This document shows, piece by piece, positions 12,519 to 22,771 of a stretch of 64,000 nt of DNA. The stretch's first letter is position 1; each line of letters opens with the position of its first letter. The position numbers and the translations under genes were made by a program. The notes beneath the pieces are model-generated. The model did no database searches and was not told the origin of the DNA. It was given only the letters and a program-made list of their open reading frames with translations. This DNA comes from Enoplolaimus lenunculus (lineage: Eukaryota > Nematoda > Enoplea > Enoplida > Thoracostomopsidae): assembly GCA_030248215.1 (NCBI GenBank), contig JASANG010002723.1:124001-188000 (forward strand). Reading direction: 5' to 3'.

Positions 12519-12785
12519 GGGTACATTCTGTGTAGAAAAGTACGTTCCCAGGGTACCTTGCTTTTTTGATCAAACCCTCTTTAGAGGAGGTACAACCGGT
12601 GCTAACCATAGCGCTTTTTATAGGTATGCGGCATTAAAAAAGCTCTACTTATAATTTATGGGTACTGCATTTGATAGGGACCCCTCTAAAATACGGTGGG
12701 ATTCATCTAAAAACTCAACGCCCGATGGTACATTTTACACCATGCGGAAGCTCATGCGTTGCACACTCTTGTATCATACACTCTT
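12519..12785. mobile_element. TIR element (family D), copy 1
   Basis: GGGTACATTCTGTGTAGAAA, CCCTCTTTAGAGGAGGTACA, ACTCAACGCCCGATGGTACA and GTTGCACACTCTTGTATCAT. The two halves are inverted around a short AT-rich centre. The family core pairs GCGTTTTTGGCC with CCCTCTAAACAAGGGG. Confidence 0.65.
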
Positions 12786-13278
12786 GATTTGACATAAAGA
12801 TTAACTAATTTGTAATTGCTCTATATTTCAAATAATTATCAACACTGCTTCGTGTAATAAAGCAAAATAGCTGCCGAACCTCAATTTCCAACGAGTTTTG
12901 TGTAGTACAAACTTTAGATCAGCAGACGGTAAAAGTTATATTTCAACAAAATGTCAGCGTATATATAACAGGTCTCTACGGAAGCAGAAATATGCTATTG
13001 AATGCTGTTTCTTTGTGTTTAGACTAAAATGAAATCTATATATTTTGCTTGTTTAATTCTGAAGCATTTGTATATATATCTATGAACATGCGATTTTAAC
13101 CTGTATTGCTGTAATAGAAAGCAAAAGGCCTCAAAGGATTGTGAAAACGTATGTTGTTTTTACTCTATACCTTCATAATTTAGCTAAGGTGTGTCAGCTT
13201 GAGTTCACTTGCTTTAGCGATTCACAGTTTGAACCATGGTGACGAAAACACATTTTTAAACATGACTCCATCTCTTGT

Positions 13279-13727
13279 CAGTCCCACGTTACCGCCGATT
13301 CGGCTTGCACATAAAATGTCCGCACCATTTCAGTTTTCCGCGGACACTATAGAGTACGGCGGTAACTATGTACGGACATCGTGTCCGGACATAGTTCTCG
13401 GTTTTGCCGAAATGCCCGCATGGTAAAAAACTAAGTTAGGTTTTCGTGAACCATAAATTTTTGTGTGCACTATGCTTTTGGAATAATCCTGGTGGAATCT
13501 ATATATTATATTGCATATAAAGTGATTTATATGCTCGTGTAAAGCCAGATCAAGCATTTACGTTTTTCGTTTGCGGACACAGTTTCTCTGAAGCTACACC
13601 GTCCGCTATTAGCTAAAGTTATCTCAGCGGACAGCATATTTTGGTATCGCTTGACGGACACATTGGAGTACCTAAAAGTCGTTCGGACACTTTACGTGCA
13701 GGACAAACCAAGCGTAACGTGGGACTG
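13279..13727. mobile_element. TIR element with CGGACA units
   Basis: CAGTCCCACGTTACCGCCGA at the left and CCAAGCGTAACGTGGGACTG at the right are clear inverted ends. The arms hold GTCCGGACA-type units (for example GGACATCGTGTCCGGACAT). It is 449 bp with no transposase. Confidence 0.78.
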
Positions 13728-13857
13728 AATTCTTTTATCCAAGACGTGCAAAACCATTTATAATAAATAGCATTTATCTCAATCCATTAAAAAGCGAGTT
13801 TTTACTAGTGTGTCTAGAAGCTTTGGTGGATATATTCATCTGTCTCCTGCTTTTGTA

Positions 13858-14109
13858 CACTTTAAATTCCAATGAGCTAATTAATCAACTCACAGAGAGA
13901 ATTCGTTATTTCTGGTTATATCTAGGTTAATAACAGTCAACATTAACTCACTCTGAACTGATTTATCTCTGAATGAGTTGATTAATTAACTAACAATGAG
14001 TTCAATTAATTCAGAATTCCAAGTTTTGAAGCACCTAACTCAGAGCTCAGACCTTTGCGTGGATTGAACTCATTCTGAGTTTAAAATCAACTCACTAAAA
14101 TTTAAAGTG
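13858..14109. mobile_element. Palindromic MITE (GAGTTGAT family), copy 3, TA-flanked
   Basis: CACTTTAAATTCCAATGAGC … CACTAAAATTTAAAGTG, with TA on both sides (13856-13857 and 14110-14111). This is the cleanest copy and shows the insertion-site rule of the family. Confidence 0.85.
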
Positions 14110-14598
14110 TACAACCTCGGCAGCAATGATTTAATGAACACCTGATACGTGATTGATTTACAAAAAACGAATCAATTTTGCTTTTATCAGATCACATTTT
14201 AAAGTTTTCACACAGGTTTCATCAATTTAACTCAAATCGACTACGTCAAAACTGTGATTTCGATTTGTTGCAATTTCATCAGACCTTTTAAATCTTAATT
14301 TTTTATTCAAAAATTATTTTTGAGCATTACGCTTCGTATTAATTAATGTGGGTGCAGCTTGCATCAACCATGTAATTTCCACATCTTTTACAGAATCCGA
14401 ATGTTTTGACACATCATTAAAACAATTATATATTAAATATTTTCTTTGAAAAACTTTCTTTTGCTCGCTCAATTACCAATTGCTGGTTGAGTATGACAAC
14501 CTTGTTAGACGATACTTGAGTCGCTTTTCACAAAGCGACGTCGGGTTGCGTTGTATATTTCTGCGCTCGAAATTTAACCTGAAATTGTGAACATCATT

Positions 14599-14845
14599 CA
14601 CTGTAAATTGTAATGAGTTGATTAATCAATTCAGAGAGATAATTAGTTATTTTTGGCTATTTCTGAATTAAGAACAGTAGATATTAACTCACTGCGAGTC
14701 GATTTAGTTCTGGGTGAGTTGATTAACTCAGGATGAGTTAAATGAATTTAAATTTCGGAGATCTGGAAGACCTAATTCAGAGCTCAGAGCTCTGAGCGCA
14801 TTCAACTCATTCTGAGGCAAAATCAACTCACTGGAATTTAGAGTG
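14599..14845. mobile_element. Palindromic MITE (GAGTTGAT family), copy 4
   Basis: CACTGTAAATTGTAATGAGT … CTCACTGGAATTTAGAGTG, lying 490 bases from copy 3 in the same orientation. Confidence 0.75.
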
Positions 14846-14873
14846 TTTTTAGAGTAAAAAATTAAAAATAAGG

Positions 14874-15125
14874 GTTGCGCTATACTTTTTAATTATTTTA
14901 ATACCATCTGACACCATCCGTTACCCATACGGAGCCGTACGCCACTTTCGTCACCCGCACGGCGCCGTCCGCTGCCGCACGGCGCCGTCCGCTACCGTAC
15001 GACGCCGTCCGCTGCCGTACGGCGCCATCTGTCTACCGTGCATCGCGGATACCGTATAGTGACGAAAGGTGACGCACAGCGCCGGACGGATGCCAGACGC
15101 CGCCGTACGACAAGTATAACGCAAC
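14874..15125. mobile_element. GC-rich CGTACGG element (family C) with internal tandem units
   Basis: GTTGCGCTATACTTTTTAAT at the left and GTACGACAAGTATAACGCAAC at the right form inverted ends. Inside, a roughly 20-bp unit (CGGCGCCGTCCGCTGCCGTA) repeats four to five times. Confidence 0.78.
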
Positions 15126-15909
15126 TGTAATCCAGTTGGCCAATAAAAGCGTGAAGAAACAAGTTAGAAGTTATTCTTTACCTACCATATACCCACACAA
15201 CTTCACTTAAACACCGACTTCAAAGCGTAGCTTGTTCTGCTCAACGCATGTGCGTGTAGGGCAAATCTAGTCAAACTATAGCGAAACGGAAATCTACAAA
15301 ATAAGATACTATTTGCTACTAATTTTGTGGCATCTCTCTATTCTACATATGGTTTTAACCACCTGCTGCGTGACTACTGTGTATGTTTCATTAGCGAAAT
15401 GTAAAGAAACAATTCTCAGTAACCTAATGTTGTGATATATAAATTTGTAGCTAATATTTTTATATATGAGGTAATTAACAAAAATAACCAATGGTTCCCC
15501 TTCATGGAGCACTATTCAAATAAAGTACGAAATCCCTATTGGACGGGAATTCCGGGGCTGGAACAGTGCAACAGTTGGATGCTCTTGTAGGTACACGTTC
15601 CTTCCTGCAAATTTAGCATTAGACTCTTACGCTTAAGTAAAGGCTTAAGCAGTTTAGGCTTAGATTTAGGTTTCGAAAAAGGCTCCAGCCTAAACATTTG
15701 CCTAAACCTTTACCTTTACCTTGAGCCTAAACCTAAACCTTAACCTTATATGTGTGTGGGAAAAGTGTACAAGAACCCAACAGTTTATGTTAAAGTCATA
15801 ATGCTTGGAAAGTTAACGCATTGTTTTATGACTGACCAACTTTACCCACAGGAAAAGTTTAGTTCAAGATTCTTGTTTTGTGTTCCAGACCAAAATTTCT
15901 TACAATGAG

Positions 15910-16057
15910 TGGCCCATGTAAACATCAGGGGCGGAACGTTTTTGTGGGATCAGAACAGAGTAAGCTTCAGCTTTAGACTGATTTTTTGCTTGGCTTAGGC
16001 TTAGGCTTAGGAATATGCTTATAATTGTGTTCCGGCCACTGTTCTTTACATTGGCCA
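15910..16057. mobile_element. TTAGGC-bearing MITE (family T), copy 6, complete
   Basis: TGGCCCATGTAAACATCAGG at the left and GTTCTTTACATTGGCCA at the right form the inverted ends. The core contains GCTTAGGCTTAGGCTTAGG. The left flank ACAATGAG and the bases after TTTACATTGG (CCAACGAG) match at 6 of 8 positions, compatible with an 8-bp target duplication. A further decayed run of the same hexamer lies at 15600-15745. Confidence 0.72.
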
Positions 16058-16169
16058 ACGAGTCCAGGGCCTTAAATACCAGTCTCGTTTCGATGATGTC
16101 ATTTAAAATGACAAAAGGCGCGAAACGGCTTTTAAATGTACTATAAAATGCACAAAATGGTCTTAGAAT

Positions 16170-16322
16170 GTGTTAGGTTGGCGCTATACCTGTCGTGCGG
16201 CACCATTTGGGGCTGTTTGTCACTGTCGGTCCACGTGCGTCACCATACGAAATCATACGTGAGTAATTCCCGTACGATACTACCCGGTGGCAGATGACGC
16301 GACGGACATCATCAAAAACATA
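16170..16322. mobile_element. GC-rich CGTACGG element (family C), interrupted right end
   Basis: GGCGCTATACCTGTCGTGCG at the left, ACGTGAGTAATTCCCGTACG at the centre and GGACATCATCAAAAACATA at the point where a GAGTTGAT MITE begins. Confidence 0.65.
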
Positions 16323-16570
16323 CACTTTAAACTCTGATGAGTGGAATGATCAACTTAGCTAGCGAGTTAATTATTTTTGAGTTAATAACAGTAAACATAA
16401 ACTCACTTTCAAATGAGTTGACATTCACTCTCAATCAATTGTATCCCAAGTGATTTGATTAATTATCTCAAAATGTGTTGAGTCAACTCAAAATTCTAAG
16501 TTCCTAATAATCCTAAACTCAGACTGAGAGACTCAACTCATTCTGAGTTAAAATCAGCTGGTACAGTTTA
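16323..16570. mobile_element. Palindromic MITE (GAGTTGAT family), copy 5, inserted next to or into a family C element
   Basis: CACTTTAAACTCTGATGAGT … AAAATCAGCTGGTACAGTTTA, with TA at 16321-16322. It starts where the family C element at 16170 would need its right end. Confidence 0.65.
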
Positions 16571-16854
16571 TATCGTTAGTATATACCTGACTATTTTACA
16601 CACTGCCGTTCGTTCTACTCACTTCCAATTGATTTTTTCGTATGGAATTTACGTACTTTTTTGAAAGTGTAATATTTTCAAATACAAAAATAACACAAAA
16701 AATACCGTTAATTCATGCCAAACTGTCTCCTTGTGTCCGTAAAAGCTTACATTTTTTCTCGATCACGTACAGCAAACTATTTACTAAATGTTATAATTAA
16801 ACTAAACTTCAAACACGTTGTTACAGCGATAACTAACTCGCAAAACAAGCAAAT

Positions 16855-17396
16855 ATGACACATAAATTCTCCAGAACAAGATTATCCTACTCTTCTACGT
16901 ACCACTACACTAGTCCCTGCCGTGTTACCTATGCCACCTATCGAAGAATTAGCAATATTTCTCAGAGATACGATCCGTTTTTTAGTCAATACGCTGTATA
17001 TCTATCCCAAAAAGCTACGATTCCCTGCCCGGAAACGGATATACCAAAATCTGCGTCGACCACGGCTCGTACTGGTGACCTAATCGTCAGTCGATCGTTC
17101 AGTGCAAAGCTCAAAACCACTGCGCAACTCGTCGCACTATTACTAATATGTTACTGTGGTACATGTCCAACATATGCGAAGCGGAAACGCTGTTATGACG
17201 GTCCGAATGAAGGCGAAATTACACAAGCGTTACGAGACAACTATCCGCATAAAGTCGTCCTGCCCAATGAAGATGGTCTTGAAGTAAAAATTGAAATTCA
17301 CGTTCAAGATATTTCAAGTTTAAGTGAAATTTCTGCCGACTTTGAAATCGATATATTTTATTCACAATTTTGGCAAGATCAACATTTAAGCTTCAG
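16855..17396 (+). CDS. Channel exon 1: N-terminus, signal segment, start of ligand-binding domain
   Basis: Encodes 180 complete residues plus two bases of the next codon. The donor is CTTCAG|GTAAG. A Ser/Thr/Tyr-rich stretch of about 85 residues precedes the hydrophobic core ([10 protein letters not shown], about 91-100), which reads like a signal peptide ending near PTYA (about 105-108). The ligand-binding domain then begins ([20 protein letters not shown]). A signal peptide 88 residues from the Met is unusual. The true first exon may lie upstream with an internal acceptor here, or the Met at 16855 may start an extended leader. No TATA box or convincing trans-splice acceptor is seen just upstream. 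Confidence 0.82.
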
Positions 17397-20300
17397 GTAA
17401 GATCGAGCAGATGTGGCCATTTTTAGCTGTACCTTTTAGGGATGTCATTATTTAGCTTTAGTGTATATGCAACATATATGACCAATGGTAGGTCTCAAAT
17501 AACTAATCCTGTCGTGTTATGGTAAAAATACCGCTTAAATATAATAATCAGTCTGCGCAATGCGCAAAAGTTAGTGAATATACAACAATCTGCAAGCAAA
17601 TTTCTTTTCACAGAACAGTTACGTTTCATGTTCTAACAACCAAATATCACAAACAAAGGCAATTACTGGAAAGTTGGTCAAAATACGTGTGTGGAGCATT
17701 CCCGCTGTACTTAATTATATATAGTCACTATACCTAATAATCCATCCAAAATAGAATGTAATAAATGTTTTTAGAATTGAAGACGGGAAATGAATTGCAC
17801 ACGTTATTGCATTAAAAATAATTCTTGTATCTATTGAAGCATTAAAAATATATTTCAAACAATTCCTCAAATACATTTCTATTTCATATTACAAATTGGT
17901 AGTCGACAAAATAATATTTTGTTTTCAGCAATCTAACCGCCTGCCTCGACAATATTACAATGGAAAGTGCCATTTTGAAACAAGTTTGGTCTCCGGAAAT
18001 ATGTCTGGTGAATTCGAAGTATTCGTATATTCATGAATCACCGACAAACAACATGTTCGTTATATTATACAGCGATGGCTCATTATGGGTCAATTATCGA
18101 ATGCAGGTAAAAATTAGCCGGCACCTGGGTGACCCGGCAAACGGGCCCGCTTTACGATTTCACTAAACCTATGCGTCTTGGGCCAAATTCAACCTTTTAC
18201 ATCGTTCATTATTACTTGGCTTCTCGTTCGCCCTCGTCTACGAGTTTTCGTTCGTCGTTATGGTATATATAGTGCGGCACCCATAAGTGCTCCCTGTTTC
18301 TGAAAAAGCTGCAATTCCACTGGTTGATACCTTACAAAACAACTCCATCTCGTAGACGGATGTGGATCCGATACGTTTGCCGCGGCCTTGCTTTCGTGCC
18401 TCACATTTGTAATGTTCAAAAAGCACACAACTGGGTTATGCATAAATAAACATTATTTAAACGGAAATTTTTAACTCCGCCTTGTATGCATTTCAACTAT
18501 TTGGGAAGGCCCCCATCCAACGAAATATTTAAACAAAAAAATTCAAAAACATTTTAATCATCGCAAGGGCGTCCCCATCGCAGAATTTTGGATTGGGTTC
18601 ACAACGTAGTTTTCTCCAGCACTGAGTGTTTAATTTCAGGTCAAAGCACCGTGCGACTTGGACTTGCGTGCGTTTCCATTCGACAGTCAAGTTTGTTCGT
18701 TAGTATTCGAATCTTACAACCACAACAACGAAGAAGTACGACTGGCTTGGTTTGATCACGCTGTAACGCTGACCAAACGCATTCAACTACCTGAGTTCGA
18801 TTTAACTCAACATGAAACAATTAAAGAAGTCGCAATGTATCCAAACGGGCCTTGGGATCGACTGATTGTCCATTTTACGTTCAAACGCCGATACGGATTT
18901 TATATTCTACAGGTAAGGGTGGAAAGATTACAAGAAGGGCAACTGGGGCACTCATTTGTCTTGACACCAGTTTAAATAAGTTTGTAGTACCCCGGCCAAT
19001 GTATAGAACAGGGGCGGAACAGTATTATAAGAATATTCCTAAGCCTAAGCCTAAGCCTAAAGCGAAAGAATAAGCATATTCCTAAGCCTAAGCCTAAGCA
19101 TTAGCCTAAACCAAGCAAAAGAATAAGTATAAAGCTTAAGCTTACTCTTTTCTAGTTAAACAGAAAAACGTTCCGCTCCTGATCTTTACAGGTACCGTAC
19201 TCACCATGGGCACATTTAAGGGGCGAACAGAGGGTAAACGTAAATACCATAAAAATGTCTAGAAAGACTTAAAATAGCACTTTTACAGGATGTACAATAT
19301 TACATGCAGAGGTCAAAAAAATTTCTCGCTCGCTACGCTTAGTAGTAACAACTTTTTAAGACTAAATTAATCCGTTCAGAAATGAAATTCTGGCTACGTC
19401 CTTTACTCTTCAGAACGGCTGGACAATCAAGTACACTTCAGGACGTGCTACTATTATACGGAATGTGTTGTTTCAGAACAGATGAGCAATATGTAGCAAA
19501 AACCCTTGTAAGAAAACAATATAACGAATGTATTTACTATAATTACCGTGATTAAGTATTACATATTACTGAAATATGCATTTAATATCTTGTTCTGGCC
19601 TCCGGTTGCGGTTTATGCCGGGTATAATGGTATCCAGCTGCGGCTCCAACAAATTTTGCATCCATATATCCGTCGCTGCTCTGAGGATGCGGACAGATCA
19701 AAGGAGTGCAACAAATAAGGGAGATGCTCAAAACACATGTATACTTAAGTACCGGATACTTTGCAGGGTTCCAGCAGGAACTAAATTTTGCTGGACTAAT
19801 ATTTTGAATTTGCCAATTTTTTACTGTCTATATGATATGGCACAACACCGTAAAAATTCCGGTTTCTACGTTCTGCAATGCTGGAATAAGAACAGGAACT
19901 GGAATCAATTTTTTGCAGGAATTCTGGCCGGAACAGAAAATCCGATGTAACCTTAATACTTTAATACGTAAACAGGGTAAATTTGCTGAGAAGAGATGCA
20001 TTAAGAAAAGGATTATTGTTGCGCGTGATTTTAAGACAGATCGCAGTGTTATGGATATGGAATATAAAAACTAAAGCTTGTGATTATGAAATGATACTGA
20101 CAAAAAGTGGACGGAATATGAACCACCTATGAATTTAATGAAAAATAGTTTATTTTATAGATTTCGACGCGCTGAGTTCAGTGGTACTATTTTTAGGCTA
20201 CACGGTACTCTGTTCAAAACTTATTGTAACACAGCGAACTATTCCGGTGAGCACTACGATGTATACCTTCCTATGTTCGTTGTTACCTAAGCAAGAAAAT

Positions 20301-22719
20301 ACTCTATAGTTCTAACAGGACCTACACAGTGCGTACACTAATCAGATAAAGTCAGTTTTCCCACGCCCAAAATGGAATACGTACACAATTTAGAACTTCC
20401 AAAACGATCACAAACCGCTTTGATGTAAAAAAATGATACGTACTACTGTCACCCCACAATGAAATTGAAATCAAATGGACCACGTTCAAGAGCAATTCAA
20501 AATATTAAGCTGTTACGGCCACCCTTACGGTGCCAGAACAAACCAACGTCGACTAATATACGTAAACACCCAATTATGAGATTACCAAATGGTACTGAAT
20601 AAATAAAACTAGACTGTCCTTGCGGAACACTCGAATTTTTCTGTCAATAGGTAGTTTGCAATATCACCAAGATAATACACGCACCGACACCCGTGACTAC
20701 AAAATTCAGACAAAATTTCACACAGGCGGGTCTGCTAAGTGTCTAATAAATTTCAGTTACACTTTCAAAAATTGTTGCTCCAAGCTAGTTAAGGTCTCCA
20801 GAATTTCATTAAAAGGGTCAACTTCGAAAATTAAGCCTGTACCGTACTGATAGTACTGTAACAATACTCCAAAAATCATATAAATCACAGACCGCAAGCA
20901 AGTAAACTTAGGTAACTTCGACAAATAAACAACTCCGCTGGGTACATAAATTCAAAATTCTGACTGACAGAACTTCTGTTAAACAGGACGCACGCAACTA
21001 ACTCGGAACCCACCACTCAAGTCCTTCGCGGGTCCCTTTTATATCCCAGGTTCTAAAGAGCACCAAAAATTCCTAGACTTACCCGTGATCTTTCGGTAAA
21101 ATTTTTACACTTTTAAAATCTCTAAATTTCAAACGATTATAACGCAAAACTTTTGTATTTTGACGGCTCAACCAGCTTTTTCAACTAAAATTTAAACTTT
21201 AAAACTCTTTAAAAACTAAAGGAATGTACTGTTTAGACTACAAGTACTTCTTTTCAAAATATTTTTGCCCTTTCAAATGGCATGTTTCCGAGAAATGCGA
21301 ATGTTTTGGCTTCTCAAGACTGGCTCAGCGGTTCTCGAATTTAAAGAGTTACCATATTCTAATACTTCTAAAAAGGGAGTTAAAAGTTAACCATTCACAT
21401 TAAATTGGGTAAAAGTTGAAATTAGATATATACGCTATACGCTGCCGAATAGTGAAAGAGAAACAGGACTGGGTTAATAAAATTGCCATGATTTAATTTA
21501 CTACTTGTCTGTCATTTTCACCCCACGTATTGCCTAACTTCTGTATCTAATATCACTAACTTTACAAAAATCTTAAAACTGTCTTGCACACATAAATGAA
21601 ATCATATAGTACGTAAAACCTACATTCCAGCCTTGAATGACATTTACTCTCCAATGTGTGTACGCGTCTTACGTAAAAACCACAACGCCCGGGCGCGCTT
21701 TATTAATAAAGTTGCGGGGTCTAACCAAAAATACCAGTTTGTCAATACAAGAATTAACACTTATTTCGGTGGATAAAAATTACATCAATCCGGTCATCAC
21801 CACAATTCCATTGAGATCCAATCCTAAATCAAACAATTATAGTCAATACAAGTCGGTTGTTCCCCTAAACATATAAAAAACTACGTACAGAGCTATTTTA
21901 CGTGGTACGAACTTGAACGCGAATAATAAATTCTTTCAGGATTGCAAAAGGGTAACAGCACTTTAAATTCAGAATTCAAGCAACCTGCATCGCAAGCAAT
22001 TTACACACACTTAATTAGGGGAGAGTAATAATGGTCACTTAATTGGTGTTGCTCAATTACTACTTCCCCAGCCATTTAATTTGCAAATCTTCATACGGCA
22101 GGACTAACGCATTACTAATTTCAGATATTTAAGACAATGTGCCGTATTATTCCTCCCGGGCACAACTAAAACTAGAATAAAACCAAGCCTATGCATCGTA
22201 CATTTTACACAAGCAAGCCCAATGATCTAGTTCATACCACACAAAAAAATTTTTTTTAATAATAGTCAAAACATTTTTCAAAAACAAACCAGCACCGCCC
22301 ACATATCATTATGGCGTTAAATTTTAACTTTTTACAATACACAACGTACAACCGCCAACGAAATTTGTCCAAATAATAGACCTGGTACAGCTTACACTTC
22401 ACGAACATCTGAATGATGGATGCTTCTTCCAATCTGTTCGAGTTTGCACTGTAATTCTGAGTCATAATTTTTGAACCGTTGGTCACGCGCCATAAAAGTG
22501 GTACCTTTGAACGCAGCTCGCTGAGATCTAAAAGATAGACAGATCACTTTTTATTAAATTTCTAAAAGGATGCAGATTCCGTACCTCCGTTCAAAAAGTG
22601 TAGCGCAACTAACAGAAAAAGGTAACTTCTTCGTAGGGGGAATTTGTAGAAATACGCTGGATGCTAATATATATTATATATAATATACATATATATATAT
22701 ATTATATATATCTATATAT

Positions 22720-22771
<52 letters not shown>

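Larger units (their letters stand above)
1..16854. other. Repeat-dense region without a recognised gene
   Basis: Apart from the listed elements, the stretches 1-388, 965-1454, 2060-3087, 3534-4711, 4811-5251, 5500-5903, 6486-6880, 7145-7440, 9250-9690, 9900-10427, 11130-11674, 11850-12100, 12790-13278, 14110-14598, 15130-15600 and 16575-16854 hold no feature I can name. Two curiosities: an 88-codon Lys-rich frame at 1029-1295 (+), and a GC-richer island at 3772-4125 with a 117-codon frame on the minus strand. Neither shows a known domain or splice context. 7785-8010 is AATTTCC-rich and weakly self-inverse. Confidence 0.5.

Noticed and set aside
19576-20074. 124- and 80-codon + frames in channel intron 3
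   Set aside because: They overlap a family N MITE fragment and do not fit the channel's splice phases.
20511-21957. Possible solo LTR on the minus strand (TGTTAC…GTAACA ends, GATATAAAAGGGACC promoter-like string at about 21030-21047)
   Set aside because: No target duplication at the ends, no second copy in the window, no internal domains. The TG…CA ends are short enough to be chance in an intron this long.
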